Assembly: GCA_012295275.1 (NCBI GenBank) | Contig: CM022675.1 | Coordinates: forward strand, 722,860 to 755,359 | DNA length: 32,500 nucleotides | Source of the DNA: Chrysomallon squamiferum | Lineage: Eukaryota; Mollusca; Gastropoda; Neomphalida; Peltospiridae | Direction of reading: 5' to 3' | Part shown: in pieces, positions 19,805-30,628 of the stretch | Position numbering within the stretch: position 1 is the stretch's first letter | How the letters are laid out: the number at the start of each line of letters is the position of its first letter | The notes under the pieces: model-generated | What the model was told of the DNA's origin: nothing | Databases searched by the model: none | Seen by the model: only the letters and a program-made list of their open reading frames with translations | Program-made: the position numbers and the translations under genes

Positions 19805-20328
19805 GTTGTTTATTACTATTAAAGATATTATTATTATTATTCATTCACTCATTCATTCATTTATTCGTGGTTTTTTGAAATTATATTTCAGACTGTACCT
19901 CTATAAGTGGGAATCTGTTAATATGTACAAAATATACAACATATTATGGATGAACACAATTTAGTGTTGACAAGAAACTAATACTGTTTTTGTTTTTTCA
20001 CCATGGGAACGCGGGGTTTTTTCACATATAGTTTAGCATAATAAAACTGTACTTTTGACATTTACAACCGACAAATTAATTTTATTTTCTCCAGCCCTGG
20101 GTGATTTTGACAGTTTTGAATCAAAGTAAAGGAACGAAAGAAAACAGAAATAAACAAAGAAAGGAACGTCAGTACAAAAAAGAGAGAAAGAGGAAATATA
20201 AGAGGGGAAAAATAAAGTTTAACAGCAACAACCAAAGAAAGGAAAGAAAAAAGGAAAATAAAGAAAAATGAAAACAAAAAGAAAGAAAAGAAAGGAGCAA
20301 AGCACAAAATAATAGTAAAGATGCATCT

Positions 20329-20583
20329 GGAAACAACGTAACAGACTGAGTTGATACGTTATCGGAAAAAACGTAACAGACTGAGTTGATACGTTATCGG
20401 AAACAACGTAACAGGCTGAGTTGATACGTTATCGGAAAAAACGTAACAGACTGAGTTGATACGTTATCGGAAATCAACGTAGCAGACTTAGTTTATACGT
20501 TATCGGAAATCAGAGTAACAGACTGAGTTGATACGTTATCGGAAATAACGTAACAGACTGAGTTGATACGTTATCGGAAACCA
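20329..20583 (+). repeat. 35-36 bp tandem array immediately 5' of R6
   Basis: About seven full units and a partial one. ACGTAACAGACTGAGTTGAT starts recur at 20336, 20371, 20406, 20441, 20477, 20513, 20548 and 20584. Each unit carries inverted AACGTA and TACGTT arms around a 14-base loop, so each could fold into a small hairpin. It grades into diverged copies that reach the R6 start. Confidence 0.92.
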
Positions 20584-20688
20584 ACGTAAAAGGTTTACTA
20601 AGGAAATGAACATAACAGACTTCGCCATTGGAAACCAGTGAAATAGATTTTACTATGAAAATGAACACAACGGACTTTTCGTCAATGA
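20576..20688 (+). repeat. diverged 54-bp direct duplication spanning the R6 start codon
   Basis: GGAAACCA...TTTACTA.GGAAATGAACATAACAGACTT at 20576-20622 is echoed by GGAAACCA...TTTACTATGAAAATGAACACAACGGACTT from 20630. The second copy holds the two candidate R6 ATGs and the first N-terminal codons. Confidence 0.75.
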
Positions 20689-21920
20689 ACAGGACATCTA
20701 AAGAGGAATTTTGTAAAGGGGTACTCTCAAGCACAGAATCCCCGCCTCCAAGTTTAAGCAAAGACACGCGGATCATAATAACAGTCTTGTTGAGTGTTGT
20801 CGTTCTGCTTGGAATTGTGGGAAACGTACTGGTTATCCTGGCTGTGAGAATGTCGTCTAGGACGCTTTCTCTCACCCTCGTCTTCATCATCTCGCTGGCC
20901 ACCGCAGACCTGGGCGTTGCCGTCTTGGTGATGCCGTTCGACATTTACAGACAGTACAACAACGGCGTGTGGGAACTCGGAGAAAACGTGTGTCTCGTCG
21001 TCAGCAGCCTGGACATCATGCTGTGCACGTCGTCGATTTATCACTTGTGCTGCCTCGCTTTCGATCGCTATCTTACCATCTGCCTGCCGTTCGTTCGTCT
21101 ACACATGTCAGAAATGGGAATGGAGGCGTTGCTTGTAATCGTTTGGGTGGTGCCCGCGGTTCTGTCGTTCGGTCCCTTGTTCCAGAAGTGGAATATTATT
21201 GGAATAGAAGACATGGTTGACTGCATTAAATTTTTCTCTGACAACAAAGCATGCATGCTTCTGGTCAACAAGGAGTTCGCTCTCATAGGTTCTTCCATTT
21301 CTTTCTTTATCCCCATCGTCTTCATGGCAGTGATGAACTGGAAAATCTACAGAACGGCCATTATTCACATCGAGCGTATTAAGAAAATCGACAGGAATCC
21401 GCTGTACCTGCGAGACACCCAGGCCGCCAAGACGCTGGGGATCATCATGCTGTGCATCAGCGTCTGCTGGTTTCCTTTCTTCATCTGCAACGTCATCGAC
21501 CCGCTTACAGGCTACGGCATTTCGGGCGAGGTGTGGTCGACTGTGCTGTGGCTGGGCTACATCAACTCCGTGATCAATCCGTTTCTCTACTACGCGTTCA
21601 ATCGTTCGCTGAGAAGCTCTTTCCACAGGATGCTGCCGGAATGCTGTGGCTGCCGCGAACAGAAGCCAAAGAGGTCGTCGTCACTGACAGTGACGGCGTC
21701 CGTGTCCTCGCAGTCGCAGTTTCCCAGTCGTGTGTTGCCGGGACATCTGGAACATTTCCAAAAGGCGATGAAAACGAAGGAAAGTGCCAGTGTGATTACT
21801 TTACACAGCAACGTTAGCTTCCACAACGTCACGCCGCAGGTGGACGACAGCGAGGCCCCTGCTAATTCCGCGGAGCTGCACGTGCCGCCGTTGCGTGGTT
21901 CACATCCTTCTAATAAATAA
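20655..21920 (+). CDS. R6: divergent 5-HT4-like aminergic GPCR, single exon
   Basis: Receptor of 421 residues, the longest of the six. The start is the ATG at 20655, with another in-frame ATG at 20661; both have A at -3. Extra N-terminal length carries NTT and NRT glycosylation sites, then Cys and PPPSL. Landmarks: Asp2.50, MPF in TM2, SLDIMLC with Asp3.32, DRY, ECL2 WNIIG with a C-x9-C pair (two longer than in the paralogues), Ser at 5.43, 5.44 and 5.46, Asp instead of Glu at 6.30, CWFPFF, and NPFLYY. ECCGC after helix 8 suggests palmitoylation. The long tail is Ser/Thr-rich. The stop TAA directly follows AATAAA, so a poly(A)-type hexamer overlaps the last codons. It is the most diverged member of the cluster. 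Confidence 0.93.
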   Translation: MKMNTTDFSSMNRTSKEEFCKGVLSSTESPPPSLSKDTRIIITVLLSVVVLLGIVGNVLVILAVRMSSRTLSLTLVFIISLATADLGVAVLVMPFDIYRQYNNGVWELGENVCLVVSSLDIMLCTSSIYHLCCLAFDRYLTICLPFVRLHMSEMGMEALLVIVWVVPAVLSFGPLFQKWNIIGIEDMVDCIKFFSDNKACMLLVNKEFALIGSSISFFIPIVFMAVMNWKIYRTAIIHIERIKKIDRNPLYLRDTQAAKTLGIIMLCISVCWFPFFICNVIDPLTGYGISGEVWSTVLWLGYINSVINPFLYYAFNRSLRSSFHRMLPECCGCREQKPKRSSSLTVTASVSSQSQFPSRVLPGHLEHFQKAMKTKESASVITLHSNVSFHNVTPQVDDSEAPANSAELHVPPLRGSHPSNK

Positions 21921-22167
21921 ATAAATATGTACATAAATAATAAGACTTTCTGAAGGACATTATTACTACGTGATTCCATGGATGAAATCAGTTCCAGGAG
22001 CATTTACTCCAGATTTTCTAAGATGGATAATGGAAGCATATGTTGTCAGCCTTAATATAAAGAAATGACGTCACTGATAGTATAGACGGATGACGTCACT
22101 GACGGTGTTAGTTGTGTTGCCAGCGTGGACTGCTTGAACGTTTTTGTATAAGAATATTTATTTATAA

Positions 22168-22205
22168 ACACACACACACATACACACGCACGCACACACA
22201 CATAC

Positions 22206-22242
<37 letters not shown>
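22168..22242. repeat. (CA)n microsatellite
   Basis: CACA units with CGCA and TACA interruptions. Confidence 0.93.
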
Positions 22243-22244
<2 letters not shown>

Positions 22245-22339
22245 AAAACTTAGTTTCAGGACATGAAAGGAAATAAGTAAAGTTCATTATACAAAATTTC
22301 ATATTCTTTTTTCAATAAAAGTTCAAATCCAGATATCGA

Positions 22340-23300
22340 CCAGGAGACAAATAATCCTGACCCTTACGTCAATAAACACAAACTTTGACTCAGTACACAC
22401 AAATTTTGACATCAATAAACACAGACTTTCACTCAGTAAACACAAACTTTGACTCAATAAACACAAACTTTGACATCAATAAACACAAACTTTGACATCA
22501 ATAAACACAAACTTTGACATCAATAAACAGAAACTTTGACTCAGTAAACACAAACTTTGACATCAATAAACACAGACTGACATCAATAAACACAGACTTT
22601 CACTCAGTAAACACAAACTTTGACTCAGTAAACACAAACTTTGACTCAGTAAACACAAACTTTGACATCAATAAACACAGACTGACATCAATAAACACAG
22701 ACTTTCACTCAGTAAACACAAACTTTGACTCAGTAAACACAAACTTTGACGTCAATAAACACAAACTTTGAAGTCAATAAACACAAACTTTGACGTCAAT
22801 AAACAGACTTTAACGGCAATAAACACAAACTGATGTCAATAAACACACTTTGACATAAATAAACACAAACTTTGACATCAATAAACACAAACTTTGACAT
22901 CAATAAACAGAAACTTTGACTCAGTAAACACAAACTTTGACATCAATAAACACAGACTTTCACTCAGTGAACACAAACTTTGACTCAGTAAACACAAACT
23001 TTGACGTCAATAAACACAAACTTTGAAGTCAATAAACACAAACTTTGACGTCAATAAACAGACTTTAACGGCAATAAACACAAACTTTGACGTCAATAAA
23101 CACACTTTGACATAAATAAACACAAACTTTGAGTCAATAAACAGATTTTAACGGCAATAAAAGACTTTAATGTCAATAATCACAGACTTTGACGTCAGTA
23201 AAACACTTTAACGTCAATACAAATGACACTGACAGCAATAAAACTAACTCTGACAGTAATAATAGTAACAATGACGTCAGTAAAACTTACTTTGAAACAT
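22340..23300. repeat. 21-22 bp minisatellite 3' of R6
   Basis: Roughly 40 units of CAATAAACACAAACTTTGACAT with variants at the end: GACATCA, GACGTCA, GACTCA. Variants come in repeated blocks, for example a multi-unit segment near 22.55-22.8 kb resembles one near 22.9-23.1 kb, showing higher-order duplication. Many units contain exact TGACGTCA (CRE) or TGACTCA (AP-1) words. It decays towards 23300. Related by sequence and unit length to the repeat in the R5 tail. Confidence 0.93.
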
Positions 23301-23434
23301 AAAAAACTGAAAGTGAGCCTAACACCAAGCAAAAGACACATATGATAAATAATTTGCCTATTCAGACATAAATCTGTGAGTGAGAGAGCGTGCGGGCGTG
23401 TAAACGCATTCTCTTCGGCTTCACTGTATTGTCC

Positions 23435-23582
23435 TAGGTAATTGTCTTTTCTTTACTGGGTACAGATCCAGTGCAGACACACGTATTTCCTCGGGGTCTG
23501 TTTTGCCAGATGTCACACTGGCAGAAGATATTTTGTTTTTCATGTCTATAAAGAAACCGACCAGTTTTCTAGAGTGTACAAG
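23435..23582. repeat. conserved 3' block, copy B (behind R6)
   Basis: Counterpart of 17941-18090, lying just past the 21-22 bp array, as copy A lies past the R5 tail repeat. Differences between copies are mostly single-base, many of them C/T or G/A. The minus-strand translation would change at most sites, so I do not think it encodes protein. Confidence 0.8.
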
Positions 23583-23879
23583 ACTTAATGACAGGAGAGT
23601 TTAATAATAATAAGCTGAAAGGAATTCAAATCAACAACAAAAATAAAATAAAATATATAAAACAACCACAAAGCAATAAAAAAATAAGAAAACATAACCA
23701 TTAAAAATGGATACAGGAAAGAAAATCTGGTTGTTAATTATTCTTTTAACTGAATTTTATGCGAGATACTGAAAAGGCAACAAAATAGTCCTTTCTGTGA
23801 ACATGGGTATGAAAATTTCCTAGTGAAATTAGTTCCATGTTTTTTTTTGTCATTTCCAGAAGACAGCTGAGTGAACCTC

Positions 23880-24725
23880 CATTACACCTGACCCTCCTAA
23901 CTGAAGTTTCACCTACACCTAACTGAAGTTACACCTACACCTCCTAACTGAAGTTTCACCTACACCTCCTAACTGAAGTTTCACCTACACCTAACTGAAG
24001 TTACACCTTCACCTCCTAACTGAAGTTACACCTGACCCTCCTAACTGAAGTTTCACCTACACCTAACTGAAGTTACACCTGACCCTCCTAACTGAAGTTT
24101 CACCTACACCTAACTGAAGTTACACCTACACCTCCTAACTGAAGTTTCACCTACACCTAACTGAAGTTACACCTACACCTCCTAACTGAAGTTTCACCTA
24201 CACCTCCTACCTGAAGTTTCACCTTCACCTCCTAACTGGTTTCACCTACACCTCCTATCAGAAGTTTCACCTACAGCTCCTAACAGAAGTTTCACCTACA
24301 CCTCCTACCTGAAGTATAACCTACACCTCCTACCTGAAGTTTCACCTACACCTCCTACCTGAAGTTTCACCTACACCTCCTACCTGAAGTTTCCCTACAC
24401 CTCCTAACTGAAGTTTCACCTACACCTCCTACCTGAAGTTTCACCTACACCTCCTAACTGAAGTTACACCTACACCTCCTAACTGGTTTCACCTACACCT
24501 CCTAACTGATGTTTCACCAACCTCACACTGTTTTTTAATATTACAAAAATACAAAACTCCACCTCCTAACTGGTTTCACCTACACCTACCTGAAGTTTCA
24601 CCTACACCTAGCTGAAGTTACACCTACACCTCCTAACTGGTTTCACCTACACCTCCTAACTGAAGTTTCACCTACACCTCACCAACCTCACACTGTTTTT
24701 TAATATTACAAAAATACAAAACAAC
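23880..24725. repeat. 22-25 bp minisatellite (CTAACTGAAGTTTCACCTAC type)
   Basis: More than 30 units alternate between 25-bp (with CTCCTAACTGAAG) and 22-bp forms and between TTTCACC and TTACACC. A non-repeat segment, CACTGTTTTTTAATATTACA plus flank, occurs twice (about 24525 and 24691), so the distal end of the array was duplicated as a unit of about 166 bp. Confidence 0.93.
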
Positions 24726-25165
24726 AAACTGTTTAAGAAGTAAACACTTTATTCAGTGGCATTTGTTACTGCTGAAATCGTTAGTTGTTACTAATGAAAA
24801 AAATTAAAATAAAAAATAATCAAATATTCCATATTGATAAATGATCCCTGCTAAACTAAAATTTTGTTTTCCCTCATTTTTTTGTTTGTTTTTTTGATTC
24901 CATTTATGTGAAAAGAAAAATCCCTGAAAGTGAATTTTTGTGAATATTGTAACTAACAATTAACATTGAAATAAAAAATAAATTTAACATGATAACACAC
25001 ACGAATAATAATAAAAATAATAACATTTTTGTTTCCTCTATCTAAATTAGTGAACAGTTAATATCACTGTCAAAAGTAAATAAGACACAAAAATATATTA
25101 TGATTCCAAAAAATTAATCATACAATTATATCATTTTCATTGTTAAGTAATAATATTAGATTGGT

Positions 25166-25216
25166 CTCTCATTTTTTTTTTTTTTTTTTTTTTTTTTTTG
25201 TTTATTTTTTTTTTTT
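25166..25216. repeat. poly-T tract
   Basis: T runs broken by GTTTA. Confidence 0.93.
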
Positions 25217-25434
25217 AAATTTAATTATCACCAGTAGTAACAGAATGAATTATTTGTCGGTCATAATTCAGATGGTAAATGTCTTAATTAAGTGTTAAAA
25301 GCCCCAAAAAACCCCATTATAAAATACAATTAATTAAACAGTCAAATAACCAAAAACATAATGATGTTATTTGTTTTGTTTAGTTTAAAAACTGTATTTG
25401 ATCAAATGTAATTAATTCATAAACAATGTAATAA

Positions 25435-25464
25435 TAATATCATCATCATCATCATCATCATCAC
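25435..25464. repeat. (ATC)n microsatellite
   Basis: About eight ATC units. Confidence 0.9.
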
Positions 25465-26779
25465 AAATACTCCCCAATGAATAAAATCCTTAAAAAACAT
25501 TATTAACAATTTTCACACTTATTTTTAATATTTACTGCATATGTAACAACAATAAACAAAATTAAAATAACATTAAATTAACTTTAATTTAATTAAAGGG
25601 AGAGGACCGTAATAATAAAATAATGCATACCTCGATAAAACTGTTCAAATTAGATCTACATGATAAAACTACATGTCATTTGTTCTCAAAACTAAATTTA
25701 ATTTTTAAACCAGTCAGTAACAGAACAGTGTTCAGTATGATCATGTAAATTAAAACAAAATTATAGAAATGTAAAATAAATATTTAAGAATCACAAATAA
25801 ACAATGATACTGTTGAAAACTGAGCATTTGAAAAATGATATAAACGAAGGGAGAAAACTCTTAGTTAAAAAAAATGCATATGAAATAATCCTCATAATCA
25901 GAAAATCATCACACAAAATGAGAAAATAACGTATACAATTGTGAACTATACAAAATGGGAGATAAAAATTAATATAACATGGGAGACAACTCTGAAAATT
26001 AAAAGTGGAAAAATTACTGCTTGTCTATATAAGAATGAAAATGTTAACTTACAATCAGAATGTTTAAATCAAAACAGTTTTTATAACCAAAGGAAACAAA
26101 TAAAAATAAAAAATAAAAATCGGGTAACTAACAGTAACAAAGTGAAAGCAAAATGAACACTACTTATAACAGCCACTATTAGAAATATATTAAATTAAAT
26201 TCTGTAAATCTTCTTACACAACTTTATATACAAAATTTAAAAATTATATAACAATAATAATAATAAAATAGAAATAAAACTTCATAACACAAACTGTGAT
26301 TAAAACATTTCGTTTCTTCAAAAATAAATTTGCCACATTTTTAACTCTAAAAAGAAACACATTTCTTAAAAGTGTAAAAAGTAATTTGTTTCTTTGCTGA
26401 GATATTATTATTATTATTTATTTGTTTTTAGAAACATTTATTACATTCTTTCTTTCTTTTCTTTCTGTTTTTCGTACACTTTTTAGAAGGAATAATAAAT
26501 TTAAAACATTTTCTCACTCCATCTTAGCTAGGAATTCAGAGATTTCTTAGATAAATTTTGATACTTTTTGCTTGACACATTTACTTGAAAAATTTTAAAC
26601 AAATTTCAACACAACTTAAAAAATTATTTAAGTGAGCATGAAACACACAAAAAAAATAAAAATAAAATAAAATAAAGATAAGCAACAGGTGTCAAAAGTG
26701 ATTTTATAATAGTTATTTAATTTTTGTAAGAACAAAAAAGATTAAATGGAAAAAATTAGCATTTCAATGTAATTTTTAT

Positions 26780-26781
26780 TT

Positions 26782-26833
<52 letters not shown>

Positions 26834-27004
26834 TCAATGTATACATCACTTCATTCTCAGAAACTTACAATATTGGGTTTCCTATTTATTCCTATTTATT
26901 TATTATTATTTTGTTATTGTTATTATCATCATCATTACTATTATTGTTATTATTATTTTGTTATTGTTATTGTCATCATCATCATTATTATTGTTATTAT
27001 TATT
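26780..27004. repeat. (TAA)n followed by imperfect (TTA/TTG/TCA)n, opposite orientation
   Basis: TAA units at about 26783-26831 are followed by TTATTATT, TTGTTATTG and TCATCATC triplets at about 26895-27004, the latter as a diverged 50-bp duplicate. The two parts are roughly complementary and could pair in RNA. Confidence 0.85.
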
Positions 27005-27307
27005 TTGGAGGAAGGATGTGGCTTTTTTGTTTCTTGTTATTTTTTCTTTTCTTTTTTTTGTCTGTTTTTGTTTTGTTTTTTTATTTAGTAATTTCTAAAT
27101 AGTAATGAGTGGAAGATTTACATAGAATTTGAAATCTTTAATGTGATGTACAGTATGGTGAAAATGTAAATGAAAAACTATTAAACAAAACCTTTCTTTA
27201 AATATTAAATAATCTAAATTTTAAAAAAGCATACATCTACTGAACTACAGAGATTAAATCATATAAAGTTATTAAAATTGAAAAGCATTTCTGATTTTAA
27301 CTCAATA

Positions 27308-27355
<48 letters not shown>

Positions 27356-27390
27356 AATGTAAAAAAAAAAAAAATAAATAAAAAATATTT
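27308..27390. repeat. (AAAT)n and poly-A repeat
   Basis: Clean AAAT units followed by an A run. Confidence 0.93.
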
Positions 27391-27809
27391 ACTACATCAT
27401 ATTGTTGGAGCATAATCTTACTGTAAGCATCAGGATAATGTTATCACAGATAAATGATTTTTTATTGTCACTGCAAATTTCTCTCTGCACCATAAAAATC
27501 AAAGTTCCTTTAATGATCTTTTTTTTTTTTTTTATTTACACTTATCTTCAGCTTGAAAAGATGGGATACAGTACAGAACAAATTTCCAAAAAGAAAATAT
27601 TTTTCCCAGAATTTTGTGAAATTCTGCAAGTTTGGACAAAACATCTAAAGTATCTGATCCATATTACTGTTTGTTAAATACCAAAAATTTATCAATCTTT
27701 CACAACTGTAAAAAAAAAAAAATAAAAAAAATAAAAAAAAATAAAAAATGAATCAATTACTCTGACACAGATATACCTGTTAAAAGTAAAAAAAACAAAA
27801 CTGAAAATA

Positions 27810-28336
27810 TCAAAGAATTTCCATTTCGACTGGGAACTCGTCCTGGTCGACTGGTTTAGTGACCCACGCGCCCAACATGTTTTTCTGGAATGCCTTGTAC
27901 AGCGCCTGCTTCATCAGCTGATAGTCTATGTTAGCAGCCTTAGCCTCCGAATACATCACTGGCTTGGCCGTCACACTTTGGTTCGTAACCGACGGCAACT
28001 GTCCGTACAGCTTGTGGAACAGCTGGAACAGCGCCTGCTTGCACAGTCTCGAGGTTCCGCCCTGCTCCAGTTTGCCCGTCATCGCGTTCACCACTTCGAG
28101 GTTGTTGTCACCGATGCACCAGTTGACGCTGAAGTTGGGCGCCTTCCCGGGCTGCCGACTTTCCGGGTTGCTGATGCCGCTGAGGTAGGGTCGGCTGACG
28201 TAGTAGGGCGTCCGGATGTCGTCCACGCTGTTGGTGCGGTTGTAAACTGCTCTGGCGAGGTGGTCTCCATGGTACAGGCTGCCGATGACGATGCTGTCGA
28301 TGTATATAGGCTCGATGAAATGGCTTAACAGAGCTC
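27810..28336 (-). CDS. ADAR: ADAR2-like adenosine deaminase, terminal coding exon (partial)
   Basis: Encodes the last 175 residues of a double-stranded-RNA adenosine deaminase, the nuclear enzyme that converts A to I in RNA. Recognisable ADAR blocks are SLYHGDHLARA, LSGISNPESRQPGKAPNFSV, SRLCK and GAWVTKP. Counting from the first Gly, residues matching human ADAR2 inositol-hexakisphosphate contacts are present: K100, Y129, K133, Y139, Q140, K143, W158, K161 and D166. The pattern is closer to ADAR2 than ADAR1. The exon starts after TTTCAG (intron AG at 28337-28338), in phase 1, splitting the first Gly codon; it ends with TGA at 27810-27812. The catalytic His, Glu and Cys residues lie in upstream exons outside the window. 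The frame runs on into intron microsatellite, which is not coding. Confidence 0.93.
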
Positions 28337-28346
28337 CTGAAATAAG

Positions 28347-28352
<6 letters not shown>
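28337..28352 (-). promoter_or_regulatory. 3' splice site of the ADAR terminal exon
   Basis: On the minus strand TTTACTTATTTCAG precedes the exon. The pyrimidine tract is T-rich with A interruptions because it is the end of a TTTA microsatellite. Confidence 0.85.
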
Positions 28353-28377
<25 letters not shown>

Positions 28378-28422
28378 ACAGATAGATAAATAGATAAATA
28401 AATAAATAAATAAATAGATAGA

Positions 28423-28457
<35 letters not shown>

Positions 28458-28565
28458 ACAGATAAATAAATAAATAGATAAATAAATAAACAGATAGATA
28501 AATAAATAAATAAATAAATAAATAAATAGATAGATAAATAAATAGATAAATAGATAAATAAATAA
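28346..28565. repeat. (AAAT)n with GATA-type interruptions
   Basis: About 220 bases of AAAT mixed with AGAT and ACAG variants, adjoining the ADAR acceptor. Translated, it gives the artefactual YLFIYLF reading frames. Confidence 0.95.
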
Positions 28566-29094
28566 CAAAAATAACAATAATAATAATAAAAAAAAAAATA
28601 ATACCAATAATAACAATGACAACAACAACAGCAATACCAAAAACAACAATAACAATAATGATGGTAAGAAGACAATAAATAATACAAATTTGTCCAATAC
28701 GCAGGTCTACAGCAAATGCATTTCGACAAATTGGTATTAAAAACAACTTTATTGCAACCAATAAAAACCTGTCATAATAAAACCTCCTCAAACTCGTCTA
28801 ATGTGTCTCTTAAAACCTCTCAGCGACGACACCCGACGTACAAGAAATCTTTGTGCAATGACGGAACAATCAATTCTCCTCAAATAACAGAATCAGTGAC
28901 ACACACAAAACACAGCTGTCTTCAGGCCTCTGCATCCCCCCACATAAAAGCATGGTTACCCCCCCAGCAGCTGAACCACCCTCCTCCCTCCCAGCCACCT
29001 GCCCCCCTTTTCATGCTGTGTTTTAATAACGAGTCTGAATCAAAACACTGGTGAGCTGGAATTGATTCGCAGCAGTGGAAGAAGATTTGTATTT

Positions 29095-29440
29095 ACAGAG
29101 AAAAGAGGCAAATTACAGAGTTTCACAAACATATGACTGTGCTTGCAATCTCTGAAGAATAATGTAACTGCTGATTTTTTTTTTTTTTTTTTGTGAATAT
29201 TTTATTTTTTTTTTAGTTTTATGTGTCAAAAGATGTGAATTACAGGGTGAAGCAGGATTTTTACAAACATATGACTGTGTTTAGAACCTTTGAAGAATAA
29301 TGTAATCTTTGAATAAAATTCTTCATTTTTTTTTTTTTTTTTTTTTTTTTAGTTTAATTGTGAAAAGATGTTAATTACAGGGTGAAGTAGTTTTTCACAA
29401 ACATATGACTGTGTTTAGAATCTTTGAAGTAACTAACTAG
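29095..29440. repeat. three-copy 134-138 bp tandem repeat
   Basis: ACAAACATATGACTGTG recurs with CATATG at 29130, 29268 and 29402, together with AATTACAGGGTGAAG, TTTGAAGAATAATGTAA and a poly-T/TTTAG block of variable length. Confidence 0.9.
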
Positions 29441-30095
29441 TAGGCAAAATTTGTTGTCTATTTTTTTTTCAGTTGTTAGTATGAAAAAGAAAAGTATTAC
29501 AGTGAATCTTTGAAGAACTGAATTATTAAATCTCTCATTCTATTACTATTATTACAAACTCTCTTTAACGAAGAAAAAAAAAAAAGATTCCTGAATTCAC
29601 AAATTGAACATTCTTGTTATAAATTACAGAATACTTCATTTATTCAACCACAAAACTGAAACATTCGTCCAGTTCTTCAACCTCTCATTCAGAGACACTG
29701 TGACTGGAACCACTGTGTCGCGACTGATTGCAGATGAAAATTACTGAAACAGCAGAAGGCAATTCAGTCGTGCGTAAATGAAGATTAGTGATAAAACTCA
29801 AAGATGAATGACCTCAAAGATAGTTTACAAAGCCAAGTTTGTAAAACACTAAACATGAAAAAAACAAAGCACAGAAGAAGAAGATGATAACCTCTCTGTA
29901 ATTAAATTAAATTAAAACAGTGATGCAGGTGATGCCACATAAAGTTTCTTCGTGTCTGAGATTTGAGTGCAAACTCTCAAGTTCTGTACAGAGATACAAT
30001 AATAAAAACAAGTTTTACATTGACACAAAGCAAGTTTTGTGTGTGTGTGGTCATGAATTAAGATGTTAATATTGGATTAACATAAAAAAGTAATT

Positions 30096-30105
30096 CCCTC
30101 CCTCC

Positions 30106-30201
<96 letters not shown>

Positions 30202-30215
30202 CCTCTCTCTCTCTC
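30096..30215. repeat. (CT)n microsatellite
   Basis: About 120 bases of CT with CCCT interruptions at both ends; homopyrimidine on the plus strand. Confidence 0.97.
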
Positions 30216-30477
30216 ATCATTACCAACATTAAAGGTTCAAGCCAATTTAAATTGAGATTTAATTTCATAGCTGTTATCATAAACTGCATATTTCTGGATG
30301 TAACTTAATATCATGCACTTACACTGATACACAACACTTACTTTCAAGTGTGCATGAAATGAAAACAGTAAGCATGGTGTGTGGGGGTTCAATGTAATCT
30401 TTGTGAAGTGAAATGAAAATTTAATGACTTTGAATAGGGTTACACTTAATGATTCTACATTTATCTTATGTCAGATA

Positions 30478-30628
30478 TAACAACAACAACTACTACTACT
30501 ACTACTACTCCTACTGCTGCTACTATCACTTTTACTACTACCTCTACTACTACTACTACTACTACTAATACTACTACCACTACTAAAAATACTACTACTA
30601 CTACTAATAATAATAATAATAATAATCT
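30478..30628. repeat. imperfect (ACT)n-(AAT)n triplet repeat
   Basis: ACT units with GCT, CCT and TTT variants, ending in AAT units. Confidence 0.93.

Larger units (their letters stand above)
17665..20654. other. R5-R6 intergenic region
   Basis: No gene seen. Poly(A)-type AATAAA hexamers occur at 17720-17729. A block conserved with the R6 3' flank lies at about 17941-18090. Then follow TAA, AAAT, TTTA and TA microsatellites, two full CREs (18622-18629 and 19372-19379), a purine-rich stretch at about 20115-20310, and a 35-bp repeat array next to R6. Confidence 0.6.
21921..27809. other. R6-ADAR tail-to-tail intergenic region
   Basis: Almost 6 kb with no gene seen. In order: two full CREs (22066-22073 and 22091-22098), a CA microsatellite, a 21-22 bp array, conserved 3' block copy B, a 22-25 bp array, then very AT-rich DNA with poly-T, ATC, TAA/TTA and AAAT repeats, part of which is probably the ADAR 3'UTR. 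Confidence 0.6.

Noticed and set aside
23435-23582. Conserved exon on the minus strand (KLVGFF-like translation in both copies)
   Set aside because: Short open stretches exist in both copies, but most differences change the amino acid and no splice sites or longer frame support coding.
28337-28697. N-terminal extension of the ADAR frame into a YLFIYLF repeat
   Set aside because: It is TTTA microsatellite beyond a clear splice acceptor; ADAR homology stops exactly at the AG.
28716-29054. 112-codon plus-strand frame antisense to the ADAR intron
   Set aside because: Low-complexity Ser/Thr/His/Pro composition, no recognisable domain and no supporting context.
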